Below are positions 28,095-37,042 of a stretch of DNA of 64,000 bases, piece by piece. The notes under the pieces are model-generated. The model had not been told where the DNA came from, searched no databases, and saw only the letters and a list, made by a program, of their open reading frames with translations. This DNA comes from a virus. Location: IMG/VR virus record IMGVR_UViG_3300035670_000193, positions 1 to 64,000 of that record. One strand, 5' to 3'. The position numbers and the translations under genes were made by a program. Numbering within the stretch: the first letter of the stretch is position 1; the number at the start of each line of letters is the position of its first letter.

Positions 28095-29098
28095 TGGCAG
28101 ATATTCAATATAACAGAATCATTCGAAAATATGTTTTAGGATTTGGTAGTCTTTTCGATAAGATTACTATGGTGCGTTATAATCTCGACCAAACTGAACA
28201 AGAAAGATTTATTATTCCAATCGCATACGCACCAAAAGAATTGTATGTGATGCGTTTGCAAGGTGACCCAGATTTAGATAAAAAAATTCAAATGGCTTTA
28301 CCTAGATTTTCTTTCGAAATGACGGGTTTAACATACGACTCAACAAGAAAACAAAATACAAATTGGAAAACATTTGTCAACACAGCTTCTGGTGTAAAGT
28401 CAATTTATAATCCAGTACCATATAACTTTGATTTTTCTCTCTATCTATATGTTCGTAACATTGAAGATGGTACACAAGTTATGGAACAAATTCTTCCATA
28501 CTTTACACCAGATTACACCATTAAATTAAATTTAATACCTGAGATGGGCATTATTAAAGAAGTGCCGATTGTTTTAAACTCTACTAGTTATGATATTGAT
28601 TATGAAGGAACAAGAGAAAGAGATACGAGAATCGTAATATGGACACTAAACTTTACAGTCAAAGGTTTTATTTTTGGTAAAACATCAGATACAGGACTCA
28701 TTAAGACTTCAATCACGAATGTTTTAAATAATATAAATTCTGGAACACAAGTCATTTTTGATATGGCAAATACCGGTAATGGAATATATCAAACTGGAGA
28801 AATTGCATATCAAGGTTTCAGTTTAGGTAATGCAACAGCATCAGGTAAAGTTGTAAGTTGGAGTAATACAACTTCAGAACTTACGATGACAGATATAAAT
28901 GGAAACTTTGTATCTTCTACTCCTGTCATAGGTTCTTTAAGTAATGCACAATACAACTTTGTTTCTTATAAGGTTGCTCCAGTAAACTTTGCTACAATTA
29001 CTGTTAGACCTGACCCATCTACCGCCAACGTTGATGATTACTATTCTTATAATGTTTCAATTTATGAAGTTGCAAACTCTGGTATTTCTTATGGATGA
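28094..29098 (+). CDS. 15: Tail terminator / sheath stabiliser gp15
   Basis: This 334-residue protein compares with T4 gp15 (272 aa), the hexameric ring that ends the tail tube and sheath and joins the head. Conserved blocks are RKYVLGFGSLFDKI near the N-terminus, PIAYAPKELY, RLQGDPDLDKKIQMALPR in outline, and MTGLTYDSTRKQN. The additional C-terminal beta segment (residues about 240-300, GIYQTGEIAYQG) resembles the insertion in gp14. Its stop overlaps the upstream alternative start of gene 16 as ATGA. The assignment is strong by sequence and order. Confidence 0.91.
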   Translation: MADIQYNRIIRKYVLGFGSLFDKITMVRYNLDQTEQERFIIPIAYAPKELYVMRLQGDPDLDKKIQMALPRFSFEMTGLTYDSTRKQNTNWKTFVNTASGVKSIYNPVPYNFDFSLYLYVRNIEDGTQVMEQILPYFTPDYTIKLNLIPEMGIIKEVPIVLNSTSYDIDYEGTRERDTRIVIWTLNFTVKGFIFGKTSDTGLIKTSITNVLNNINSGTQVIFDMANTGNGIYQTGEIAYQGFSLGNATASGKVVSWSNTTSELTMTDINGNFVSSTPVIGSLSNAQYNFVSYKVAPVNFATITVRPDPSTANVDDYYSYNVSIYEVANSGISYG

Positions 29099-29103
29099 TA
29101 ACT

Positions 29104-29526
29104 ATGTCTGATTTTGATAAAAAAATGGAAGAAATTTTTGATGTGCCGGCAAAAGTAATTAAAAAAGATGTTGTTGAAAAACCAAAAACACTTGTACAAC
29201 ATTATAACGAAGCAGACGTTAAACAAGATTTAAACGATGCTTACCAGCAATCAAAAGAAAACATACAAGAAATAATTGACCAAGGCAAAGAAGCAATGGA
29301 AGAAATTCTACAAATTGCCAAAGCAGGTCAACACCCTCGAGCTTTTGAGGTGTATGGTACTTTGCTCAAAAATATGGTTGAAGCAAACGACCGATTATTA
29401 AAAATTCAAAAAGAAATGCGTGACATGGAAGGTGTTAAAAAGGAAACTAATAACACCAACATCGATAAAGCAATTTTCGTAGGTTCTACCGCAGAATTAA
29501 GTAAACTAATCAAAGGTAAGGAATGA
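29104..29526 (+). CDS. 16: Small terminase subunit gp16
   Basis: This protein of about 140 residues compares with T4 gp16 (164 aa), the ring-forming DNA-recognition subunit of the packaging motor. It begins MSDFDKKMEEIFDVP, and the centre is strongly helical (KENIQEIIDQGKEAMEEILQIAK, HPRAFEVYGTLLKNMVEANDRLL in outline), the coiled-coil core of the family. I chose the ATG at 29104 because relatives begin M-x-x-F-D-K. An ATG at 29095 forming an ATGA overlap with gene 15 would add three residues and cannot be excluded. The gene ends four bases into gene 17. Confidence 0.9.
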   Translation: MSDFDKKMEEIFDVPAKVIKKDVVEKPKTLVQHYNEADVKQDLNDAYQQSKENIQEIIDQGKEAMEEILQIAKAGQHPRAFEVYGTLLKNMVEANDRLLKIQKEMRDMEGVKKETNNTNIDKAIFVGSTAELSKLIKGKE

Positions 29527-31187
29527 AAAAAGAATCTTACCGTGACAACCCCCTACTTAAAAGAGTAGGGGTCAAAGTAAATTTCACACAAGAACAAGTT
29601 GATGAATACATCAAATGTTCTCAAGACCCTATTTACTTTGCCAAATATATTAAAATTATTACACTTGATGAGGGTGTAACAAATTTCAATATGTATGATT
29701 TTCAAAGAGACATGATTAGCACGTTCCATGAAAATCGATTTGTTATTATGAAATGTCCTCGACAGGTTGGTAAAACTACCACAACTGTTGCATATCTTCT
29801 TTGGACAATTTTATTCCAAGATGCTCAAAGTGTTGCAGTTCTGGCCAACCGTGGTGAAACTGCACGTGGTATTCTTAGCAAATTGCAACTTGCATATGAA
29901 AATTTACCTATGTGGTTACAGCAAGGTGTGGTTGAATGGAACAAAGGTCGTGTAGAACTAGAAAATGGTTCTGTCATTATCGCTTCATCAACCTCATCAT
30001 CTGCTGCTCGTTCAGGTTCTTTTAACATCGTTTTCTTAGATGAGTTTGCTTTCGTTCCAGCAAACATCGCTACAGACTTCTTCACATCTGTATATCCTGT
30101 TATTACTGCTGGTACAAAAACAAAGATTATCATTGTTTCTACACCTAATGGTATGAATTTGTTCTATAAAATATGGAACGATGCAGTCAATAAGAATAAC
30201 AATTATGTTCCATTTGAAGTTCACTGGTCTATGGTACCAGGTCGTGATGAAAAATGGAAAGAAGAAACGATACGAAATACATCTGAAAGACAGTTCAGAC
30301 AGGAGTTTGAAACTGAGTTCTTGGGTTCATCAAATACACTTGTTTCTGGTTTAAAATTACAACAACTTGCATATAAACAACACATTGCAGAACATGATGC
30401 AATGAAAATATACAAAAAACCAGTTAAAGGTGATGATGAAAACTCAAAAGACCATTTATATGCAATACTTGTAGACGTATCTGAAGGTAAAGGATTAGAT
30501 TATTCTTCATTCTCAGTCATAGATATTTCTACCACACCATATGAACAGGTGGCCACCTATAGAAGTTCATCTGTTTCTGTAATACTTTTTCCAACAGTCA
30601 TCTATAATGCCGCCAGATACTATAACGATGCTTATGTTTTAGTTGAAATAAATAATAATCCACAGGTGGCAGACATGATTCACCAAGACCTTGAATATGA
30701 AAATTTATTCAAGGTATTTACAGGTAACAAAAAACCACAACAGTTATCTGCTGGTTTTGCTAGAGGTATACAGTTAGGTTTAAAAATGTCTCCACAAGTC
30801 AAACGAATAGGTTGTTCAAACCTCAAGACTTTGATTGAAGGTGATAAATTATTAATTAATGATTTTGATACAATTTCTGAATTAACCACTTTTGTGGCAG
30901 ATAAAACATCATTCTCAGCCGAATCTGGTTCAAATGATGACATGGTAATGGGTTTAGTAATGTTTGGATGGGCGACAACTCAAAAATATTTTAGAGAAAT
31001 CGTCAATCACGACATTCGAAAACAAATTCAACTTGAAAATATGAATCAAGTAGACGAAGAGATGCTTCCAGCACCAGTAATCGAAAATGGTTTAGAACCA
31101 GATTTAATTCTTCAAGGTGGAGATGTTTGGGAAGTTGCAGATGGCACAGAAACATACTCTAGTTATGTGAGAGATATACATAGATAA
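29523..31187 (+). CDS. 17: Terminase large subunit gp17
   Basis: This 554-residue packaging ATPase-nuclease compares with T4 gp17 (610 aa). The Walker A motif is CPRQVGKTT (residues 78-86), the Walker B is IVFLDEFAF (about 169-177) with the catalytic Glu, and STPNG (near 206) is the coupling motif. The C-terminal RNase H-like nuclease has the first metal Asp in AILVDVSEGKGLDYSSF, the Glu in LVEINNNPQ and a final Asp pair in SNDDMVMGLVMF. The protein is uninterrupted, with no intein or intron at the usual gp17 sites. The ATG overlaps the end of gene 16, consistent with translational coupling. Confidence 0.96.
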   Translation: MKKESYRDNPLLKRVGVKVNFTQEQVDEYIKCSQDPIYFAKYIKIITLDEGVTNFNMYDFQRDMISTFHENRFVIMKCPRQVGKTTTTVAYLLWTILFQDAQSVAVLANRGETARGILSKLQLAYENLPMWLQQGVVEWNKGRVELENGSVIIASSTSSSAARSGSFNIVFLDEFAFVPANIATDFFTSVYPVITAGTKTKIIIVSTPNGMNLFYKIWNDAVNKNNNYVPFEVHWSMVPGRDEKWKEETIRNTSERQFRQEFETEFLGSSNTLVSGLKLQQLAYKQHIAEHDAMKIYKKPVKGDDENSKDHLYAILVDVSEGKGLDYSSFSVIDISTTPYEQVATYRSSSVSVILFPTVIYNAARYYNDAYVLVEINNNPQVADMIHQDLEYENLFKVFTGNKKPQQLSAGFARGIQLGLKMSPQVKRIGCSNLKTLIEGDKLLINDFDTISELTTFVADKTSFSAESGSNDDMVMGLVMFGWATTQKYFREIVNHDIRKQIQLENMNQVDEEMLPAPVIENGLEPDLILQGGDVWEVADGTETYSSYVRDIHR

Positions 31188-31190
31188 GAC

Positions 31191-31214
31191 TATAAATGTT
31201 GCCATTCATAAATA
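31191..31214 (+). promoter_or_regulatory. Late promoter region for the sheath gene
   Basis: Two late-type octamers lie after gene 17: TATAAATG at 31191-31198 and CATAAATA at 31207-31214. Both are well placed (53-76 bases) before the gene 18 ATG. A clear ribosome site, CAAGGAGAAA, follows at about 31252-31261. I consider the second octamer the better late promoter. Confidence 0.55.
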
Positions 31215-31266
31215 TCAATATGGTTTTAAATGCCATCAAAACATATAATAATCAAGGAGAAAACAA

Positions 31267-33039
31267 ATGCCATTTCAATTGTCTCCAGGCGTAGTTGTTT
31301 CTGAGGTTGACCTTACTACGGTCGTTCCTGCGGTTTCAACATCAGCCGGCGCTTTTGCTGGAGGCTTCTTATGGGGTCCAGTAAACAAAAGAGTTCTAAT
31401 TCCAAACGAAGATGTTTTAGGAAGAACATTTTCATTTCCAGATGCAAATACTTATGTTGAATTCTTTACTTGTTCTAGTTTTTTAGCTTATGCTGATAAC
31501 CTAACTGTTGTTCGTGCAGCTAATACATCAACAACATTTAATGCAATTGCAAATACTACTTTAGCTGCTATAGAAGGAACTTGTATACCAAACGAAGATG
31601 TTTTTCAACCAACATATCTGTTACAGAAAAATAACGACACATTTGGACCATTTATGGCACGTTACCCAGGAGCTCTTGGTAACTCATTAATGGTTTCTAT
31701 GATTGATGCTGGTGCAGTAAATCCTGATGGTTCTGTTGATACAGCTAATGTGTTTAATCAATGGCCATATGAATCATATTTCTCAGGTGCTCCAAATACT
31801 TCCACATCTTCTGCATCTTCTGGAGGTGCATATGATGAATTACACATTGTCGTTATAGACAAATTAGGATATTTAAGTCAAGGCGTTGCAAATACAGTAC
31901 TTGAAGTATTTCCATTCTTATCAAAAGCAGAAGACGCTATTGATTCATTAGGTAATTCAAATTACTATAAACAAGTAATTTTTGACCAATCTAAATTCAT
32001 TTATGCTGTAGACCCACCCGATTATGCAAATACCAATACAACTTGGGGTTCTTCGTTTATTGGTACACAATTTGCAAGAATTCAATCTACCGCTACTGCA
32101 AATCAATACTCTACTTGGTCAACATCTAGTCTTGTAGGTGGTGCTGATGGTGCAATAACAACTGCAGCTCTACAAACTGCTTGGGATGAATTCACAAATG
32201 CTGATGAAGTAGATATTTCTTTAGCAATTACTGGTGACCCAGGCACAACAGTACAACAATACGTAATTGACAATATTGCAAATCAACGTAAAGACTGTGT
32301 TGCATTCCTTTCACCACCATCAACAGCTGTTATTAACAATGCTGGTAGTGAAACAAACGATATTACAACTTGGATTAATTCACTTGCTCGTTCAACTTCT
32401 TATGCAGTTGTCGATTCTGGTTGGAAATATATGTTTGACAAGTATAACAACACATATCGTTGGGTGCCACTCAATGGTGACATTGCCGGTTTGTGTGCGT
32501 ATACCGACCAGGTGCGTGATGCATGGTGGTCACCAGCAGGATTCAATCGTGGTAACTTAAAGAATGTTGTTCGTCTTGCATGGAATCCAAACAAAACTTA
32601 CAGAGATGTGTTATATTCAACCGGTGTAAACCCTGTTGCAACGTTCCCAGGAAATGGTACTGTTCTGTACGGTGATAAAACACTACAAGCAAAACCATCT
32701 GCGTTTGACCGTATCAATGTTCGCCGACTGTTTATTGTCTTAGAAAAGGCAATTGCTCGGGCAGCTAAATACTCTCTGTTTGAATTCAACGATGAATTTA
32801 CAAGAGCTCAGTTTGTTGCACTTGTAACACCATTCTTGCGTGATGTACAAGGTCGCCGTGGCATCTATGACTTCCGTGTTGTTTGTGATACTACAAATAA
32901 TACACCACAAGTTATTGATTCTAATCAATTCGTTGGTGACATTTATATCAAGCCTGCTCGTTCTATCAACTTTATCCAGTTGAACTTCGTTGCAGTAAGA
33001 ACTGGCGTTGACTTTACAGAAGTCGTTGGTAAGTTCTAA
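31267..33039 (+). CDS. 18: Contractile tail sheath protein gp18
   Basis: This 590-residue protein compares with T4 gp18 (659 aa), the sheath subunit whose rearrangement drives contraction. The N-terminus (LSPGVVVSEVDLTTVVPAVSTSAGAFAG in outline: SPGVVVSEVD, STSAGAFAG, WGPV) is the universal sheath signature. The C-terminal domain has AWNPNKTYRDVLY, FDRINVRRLFIVLEKAI, and AVRTGVDFTEVVGKF at the end. A strong ribosome site (AAGGAG) and an upstream late promoter fit high late expression. The stop overlaps a late-promoter octamer for gene 19. Confidence 0.96.
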   Translation: MPFQLSPGVVVSEVDLTTVVPAVSTSAGAFAGGFLWGPVNKRVLIPNEDVLGRTFSFPDANTYVEFFTCSSFLAYADNLTVVRAANTSTTFNAIANTTLAAIEGTCIPNEDVFQPTYLLQKNNDTFGPFMARYPGALGNSLMVSMIDAGAVNPDGSVDTANVFNQWPYESYFSGAPNTSTSSASSGGAYDELHIVVIDKLGYLSQGVANTVLEVFPFLSKAEDAIDSLGNSNYYKQVIFDQSKFIYAVDPPDYANTNTTWGSSFIGTQFARIQSTATANQYSTWSTSSLVGGADGAITTAALQTAWDEFTNADEVDISLAITGDPGTTVQQYVIDNIANQRKDCVAFLSPPSTAVINNAGSETNDITTWINSLARSTSYAVVDSGWKYMFDKYNNTYRWVPLNGDIAGLCAYTDQVRDAWWSPAGFNRGNLKNVVRLAWNPNKTYRDVLYSTGVNPVATFPGNGTVLYGDKTLQAKPSAFDRINVRRLFIVLEKAIARAAKYSLFEFNDEFTRAQFVALVTPFLRDVQGRRGIYDFRVVCDTTNNTPQVIDSNQFVGDIYIKPARSINFIQLNFVAVRTGVDFTEVVGKF

Positions 33040-33045
33040 TAAATA
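33038..33045 (+). promoter_or_regulatory. Late promoter motif AATAAATA
   Basis: This octamer overlaps the gene 18 stop, 23 bases before the gene 19 ATG. The site ATAGGAGAAAAGA gives a good Shine-Dalgarno sequence between them. It matches TATAAATA at seven of eight bases and would let the tube gene be transcribed independently of the sheath gene. Confidence 0.5.
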
Positions 33046-33068
33046 ATTCAACGATATAGGAGAAAAGA

Positions 33069-33611
33069 ATGGCATTCAATGTAGCAGAATTTAGAGCGAA
33101 TATGATTGGAGACGGTGCCCGTCCTAATCTATTTCAAGTCTCTTTAACGTTCCCTACCTTTGCTGCAGGTGGTGCTGTTGCCGCATCTAAAACAACATTC
33201 ATGGCGAAAGCTGCACAGTTACCTGGTTCAACAATTGGCCAGGTACCTGTGTTTTATTTTGGTCGTGAATTAAAATTTGCTGGCAATAGAAGCTTCGCAG
33301 ACTGGACACTACAAGTTATCAATGATGAAGACTTTGCAGTACGCAACGCAATGGAATCATGGATGAACGGTATCAACAGTCACGCAAGTAACCTACGTAA
33401 TGGTCAAGCAACATCACCATCAGGTTATTCTGTAGATGCAGAAGTTACACAATACAGTAAAGCAGGTGAAGCACTCAAGACATATAAATTTGTCGGTATG
33501 TTCCCACTCGATTTGGCACCAATTGATTTAGATTGGGGTTCAAATGATACCATTGAAGAATACAGCGTAACATTCGCATATCAATGGTGGGAAGCAATTA
33601 CAACAAGTTAA
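33069..33611 (+). CDS. 19: Tail tube protein gp19
   Basis: This 180-residue protein compares with T4 gp19 (163 aa), which stacks as hexamers to form the inner tail tube. Conserved pieces include RPNLFQVSLTFP near the N-terminus, KAAQLPGSTIGQVPVFYFGRELKFAG in outline, and the central DWTLQVINDEDFAVRNAMESWM. The C-terminal FVGMFPLDLAPIDLDW and YSVTFAYQWWE strands are typical tube-fold edges. It lies between its own late-promoter motif and a stable UUCG hairpin, so its mRNA is probably separately processed and abundant. Confidence 0.95.
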   Translation: MAFNVAEFRANMIGDGARPNLFQVSLTFPTFAAGGAVAASKTTFMAKAAQLPGSTIGQVPVFYFGRELKFAGNRSFADWTLQVINDEDFAVRNAMESWMNGINSHASNLRNGQATSPSGYSVDAEVTQYSKAGEALKTYKFVGMFPLDLAPIDLDWGSNDTIEEYSVTFAYQWWEAITTS

Positions 33612-33627
33612 TATATACTATTATTAC

Positions 33628-33649
33628 GGAGAGAACTTCGGTTCTCTCC
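33628..33649 (+). terminator. Stable UUCG-loop hairpin after gene 19
   Basis: The perfect 9-bp stem GGAGAGAAC/GTTCTCTCC closes a TTCG tetraloop. No T-run follows, so it is better read as an mRNA-stabilising or processing hairpin, or a weak terminator, than as a classical intrinsic terminator. It lies in the 69-base gap between genes 19 and 20. Confidence 0.7.
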
Positions 33650-33680
33650 ACTATGATTTATTTGAATTGGAAAAAAATAT

Positions 33681-35357
33681 ATGGCTGATAGCAAATTCTC
33701 TCTTTTTGGATTTACAATTGCACGAAAGAAGGCTGAAGATGAGCAGCTCGTGCAACAATCCTTCACGCCCCCACAAAACGATGATGGTGCGCTTACTATT
33801 CAATCGGCCGCATATTATGGTACATATGTTGACTTAGACGGCACGGCAAAAAATGAAGTAGAATTGATTTCACGATATCGTGAGATGGCAATGCAACCAG
33901 AAATTGAAGCTGCCATTGATGATATTGTCAATGAAGCAGTCGTACAAGATGATGATGGTACAATTTTAAATATTGTGCTTGACAAACTAGACCAACCAGA
34001 AAAAATCAAAAAAGCAATTAAAGAAGAATTCAATGTCATATTAAGATTATTAAACTACAATAATATGGCACATGACATTTTCCGTAGATACTATGTTGAC
34101 GGAAGAATGTATTATCAAGTGGTAATTAATAAAGAAAATCCACTTGAAGGTATTAAAGAACTAAGATATATCGACCCACGTAAACTACGTAAAGTACGTG
34201 AGATTAAAAAAAGAAAAGACGAAAGAACTGGTGTAGAGGTTGTTGATGTTATTAATGAGTATTACATTTACAACGATAAAGTAACTACGGGCGCATCAAG
34301 TAATTTTGGTCCTGTAGGTGTTAGAATCACAACAGATTCTATTCTATCAGTTGTTTCTGGACTGATGGATTCCCGTCGTGCGGTCGTTCTGAGTTATCTA
34401 CATAAGGCAATTAAGCCTCTCAATCAGTTACGAATGATTGAAGATGCAACGGTCATTTATCGTATATCAAGAGCGCCTGAACGCCGCATCTTTTACATTG
34501 ATGTAGGTAATTTGCCAAAATTAAAGGCAGAACAATATCTGCGTGACATTATGATTAAGTATAAAAACAAGCTTGTCTATGATGCACAAACAGGTGAAGT
34601 GAGAGATGACCGCAAATTCTTATCAATGATGGAAGATTTTTGGTTACCACGAAGAGAAGGTGGTAAAGGTACAGAAATCTCAACATTACCTGGTGGTCAA
34701 AACTTAGGTGAACTAGAAGATGTTAAGTACTTTGAAAAGAAATTATACAAGTCACTTAATGTTCCAGTCTCTCGTTTAAATCCAGAACAAAACGGTTTCT
34801 CACTCGGTCGTGTATCTGAAATCACACGTGACGAACTTAAATTTGCCAAGTTTGTTGACCGTATGCGTAACAAGTTTTCTGAATTGTTTGACCAAGCATT
34901 ACGTGTACAATGCGTATTAAAAGGCATTTGTACCGCAGAAGAATGGGACGAATTTAAAGAATACATCTATTATAGTTTTGTTAAAGATAATAACTTTGCA
35001 GAACTCAAAGATGCAGAGTTAATGAGAGAAAGATTATCTTTATTGGCAACTATTGACCCCTATACAGGTCGTTATTTCTCACAAGCATGGATTCAACGTA
35101 ACGTATTACGTTTGAATGATGACCAAATTCAAGAAATGCAAGAAGAAATAGAAGAAGAAAAAGAAGCAGGTTTAGGATTACCAACACCAGCACTTCAACA
35201 ACAACAAATGGTTGATATGGGTATGATACCTGACCCAATGGCAAATCCAGACCAAGGTGCAGGTGTTGAACCAACTGTTCCGAGTAATCAATCACAAGTT
35301 CAACCAACAAATACCTCTGAAGAATCGACATTGGTAAAATTGAAAAGAATATTATAA
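33681..35357 (+). CDS. 20: Portal vertex protein gp20
   Basis: This 558-residue protein compares with T4 gp20 (524 aa), the dodecameric portal through which DNA is packaged and to which the neck attaches. Conserved blocks: LISRYREMAMQPEIEAAIDDIVNEAVV in outline (YREMAMQPEIE, DDIVNEAVV), YYVDGRMYYQVVI, GIKELRYIDPRKLRKVREI in outline, RAPERRIFYIDVGNLPK, and LNPEQNGFSLGRVSEI. The C-terminal 80 residues are glutamine/proline-rich and variable. No strong late octamer precedes it, so it probably relies on read-through from gene 19. Confidence 0.96.
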   Translation: MADSKFSLFGFTIARKKAEDEQLVQQSFTPPQNDDGALTIQSAAYYGTYVDLDGTAKNEVELISRYREMAMQPEIEAAIDDIVNEAVVQDDDGTILNIVLDKLDQPEKIKKAIKEEFNVILRLLNYNNMAHDIFRRYYVDGRMYYQVVINKENPLEGIKELRYIDPRKLRKVREIKKRKDERTGVEVVDVINEYYIYNDKVTTGASSNFGPVGVRITTDSILSVVSGLMDSRRAVVLSYLHKAIKPLNQLRMIEDATVIYRISRAPERRIFYIDVGNLPKLKAEQYLRDIMIKYKNKLVYDAQTGEVRDDRKFLSMMEDFWLPRREGGKGTEISTLPGGQNLGELEDVKYFEKKLYKSLNVPVSRLNPEQNGFSLGRVSEITRDELKFAKFVDRMRNKFSELFDQALRVQCVLKGICTAEEWDEFKEYIYYSFVKDNNFAELKDAELMRERLSLLATIDPYTGRYFSQAWIQRNVLRLNDDQIQEMQEEIEEEKEAGLGLPTPALQQQQMVDMGMIPDPMANPDQGAGVEPTVPSNQSQVQPTNTSEESTLVKLKRIL

Positions 35358-35360
35358 ATA
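35353..35360 (+). promoter_or_regulatory. Late promoter TATAAATA
   Basis: This is an exact match to the T4 late consensus, overlapping the end of gene 20. It lies 26 bases before the ATG of the small prohead-core gene, with TTGGAGAA as the ribosome site between them. Confidence 0.7.
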
Positions 35361-35385
35361 ATTTAATACTATATTGGAGAATATA

Positions 35386-35583
35386 ATGACAGATGCAACT
35401 AGAACAATCGTAGACTATGCTTTAAATGATGATGCTATTAAATTTAGAGAAGCATTATATGCTAGCATACACGATAAAGTAACTGCACATTTAGATGCGG
35501 CTAAAGAAATTGTTGCTCAAAATATTGTGACCGGAACAGAAATAGAACCAGAAGAACAGATAGAGACCGATGAAAACAATTAA
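35386..35583 (+). CDS. 67: Small prohead-core protein, probable gp67 equivalent
   Basis: This 65-residue protein has a helical body (IVDYALNDDAIKFREALYASIHDKV) and an acidic tail rich in E and D. T4 gp67 (80 aa), an acidic prohead core protein, is encoded at this place just after gene 20. The ATG at 35386 is chosen because it follows a GGAGA ribosome site at 35376-35380; an in-frame TTG 12 bases upstream overlaps that site. The last 14 bases overlap the next gene. The gp67 label rests on position, size and charge, not clear sequence identity. Confidence 0.65.
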   Translation: MTDATRTIVDYALNDDAIKFREALYASIHDKVTAHLDAAKEIVAQNIVTGTEIEPEEQIETDENN

Positions 35584-36103
35584 AAAATTTTCTGAATATC
35601 ACAACATAGAAAATAATTCTTCTGAAATATTAGAAGCTACAGATGATGTAGATTCAATATTTGAAAATCGTTTTAATCTTCCAAAAGAAAATCATAAATT
35701 GGAAGCTGACCCTCCTGCTGTTCTAATTATGCAAAGAAAAGCAATTAGAAACTATGGTACCCAACGTATTGCATTGTACTACATTAAACAACTTGATAAA
35801 TATGTAACAATACCATACGACCATTTAAAATGGTCAATGCAAGGAGAAGAAGTAGAACAAGTTGAAGAAAGTATTATGCCACATCTTCAACATATTGTTG
35901 ATAACCATACAGCCAAATCAGTTAAATTTAAAGATGGCAAAACAATGAAAGTAGATGTACAAACAGCAAATGCTATATTGAAAGTGCATGGTGCTTTAAA
36001 TGATGAGAATAAAAAGAAAGTATCAGATATGGCACACAAAAGTAAAGAACACTTTCATAAAGTAGCTGACTTTGCTTGGAAACACGTAACGTACAAAAAA
36101 TAG
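35570..36103 (+). CDS. Uncharacterised prohead-region protein
   Basis: This 177-residue protein lies within the prohead core cluster, overlapping the previous gene by 14 bases. The N-terminus is polar and acidic (residues 1-45). The middle has the beta-like segment RIALYYIKQLDKYVTIPYDHLKWS, and the C-terminus is helical and basic (NKKKVSDMAHKSKEHFHKVADFAWKHV in outline). I do not recognise a named family, although small proteins ending in a similar lysine/histidine-rich helix precede gene 21 in marine T4-like phages. A role in scaffold or head assembly is only inferred from location. Confidence 0.65.
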   Translation: MKTIKKFSEYHNIENNSSEILEATDDVDSIFENRFNLPKENHKLEADPPAVLIMQRKAIRNYGTQRIALYYIKQLDKYVTIPYDHLKWSMQGEEVEQVEESIMPHLQHIVDNHTAKSVKFKDGKTMKVDVQTANAILKVHGALNDENKKKVSDMAHKSKEHFHKVADFAWKHVTYKK

Positions 36104-36112
36104 GATTAAAAA

Positions 36113-36634
36113 ATGCCAAATTCATATTCATATCAAGTTGTTAAAGATACGACAGAACAATGTGTTGTTAAATTAACAGGACTTTTTGATGGTTCTGGAC
36201 AAGAATCTAATGCACATCGTATTCAAGCAAACACACTTTATGGTGCGTTAAATGCTAATACAACACCTGGTTTGCTTGTAAATGGTGGTGATGCTCTATC
36301 ATACTACGGATTAAACATCAATCGAATTTGGTATAGCTCTTGGACTACAGGTGGAGAAGTTTCTCTATTTTGGGATGATGACTTCAATACACCAATCGTT
36401 TCGTTGTCTGGTGGTGGAGAATATGATGGTGCAGGTAACTGGGTAACAATTAATAATCCAAATGCCCCTGGTGCAAATGCCACAGGAGACATTGGTATTT
36501 CAACTAGAGGTGCAGTTGCGAACTCAAGTTACAGTTTAGTACTTGAAATTCGTAAAGACAATGCTTACTATCAACGTGGTCAGTTTAATGACCCAGCTGC
36601 ATTTAACTATCCACCATATAGCATAACACCTTAA
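36113..36634 (+). CDS. Virion structural protein, beta-rich, in the prohead cluster
   Basis: This 173-residue protein is predicted all-beta with aromatic-rich strands: YSYQVVKDTTEQCVVKLTG, INRIWYSSWTTGGEVSLFWDD in outline, and a glycine/asparagine-rich loop around residues 100-130. The C-terminus is proline/tyrosine-rich (FNYPPYSITP). Proteins of this type are encoded between portal and prohead protease genes in cyanophage and pelagiphage genomes and are candidates for capsid decoration. It lies nine bases after the preceding gene and abuts gene 68. The function is unproven. Confidence 0.65.
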   Translation: MPNSYSYQVVKDTTEQCVVKLTGLFDGSGQESNAHRIQANTLYGALNANTTPGLLVNGGDALSYYGLNINRIWYSSWTTGGEVSLFWDDDFNTPIVSLSGGGEYDGAGNWVTINNPNAPGANATGDIGISTRGAVANSSYSLVLEIRKDNAYYQRGQFNDPAAFNYPPYSITP

Positions 36635-37042
36635 ATGAAAGGTTTTATTAATAGTATACTTTCTAATAAATTAGCTGAAGCAAAAAAAGAATTAGAAAGT
36701 ACGATACAAGGATTGGTTGAGAAAAAACTCAGCCAATTAAAAATGAAAATGACTGCCGAAATGTATGGTGTGCAGTTAGATGAAGCTAATGTAATGCGAA
36801 TGGGTAGAACAAAAGTTGTACGTGTTCGAATTCGTAAAGGTAAAGTACAAAGACGTAAAAAGTTTTCGGCAGTAAAAGGTTTTACAATTCGTGGTGGTAA
36901 ATTAATTCGTATGTCACCACAAGAAAGAAGAAATAGAAAGATGGCAGCTCGCCGAGCTAAGTTTAAAAGACGAGCCAAATTAAAACAAGCATTAAGAAAG
37001 AGAAATATATCTCTAAGAAAAAGAAGGGCAATGGGACTATGA
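36635..37042 (+). CDS. 68: Prohead core protein gp68
   Basis: This 135-residue protein compares with T4 gp68 (141 aa), a prohead core component processed during maturation. The N-terminus is an amphipathic helix (FINSILSNKLAEAKKELE), and the C-terminal 80 residues are extremely basic, with stretches such as RIRKGKVQRRKKF and LKQALRKRNISLRKRR that could bind DNA or the acidic scaffold. It sits directly ahead of the protease gene, overlapping it by four bases (ATGA), as in the T4 order 67-68-21. Confidence is good from composition, length and order. Confidence 0.8.
   Translation: MKGFINSILSNKLAEAKKELESTIQGLVEKKLSQLKMKMTAEMYGVQLDEANVMRMGRTKVVRVRIRKGKVQRRKKFSAVKGFTIRGGKLIRMSPQERRNRKMAARRAKFKRRAKLKQALRKRNISLRKRRAMGL

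Noticed and set aside
29523-31187. Intein or intron in the terminase gene
   Set aside because: Walker A, Walker B, coupling and nuclease motifs are continuous and the length is normal.
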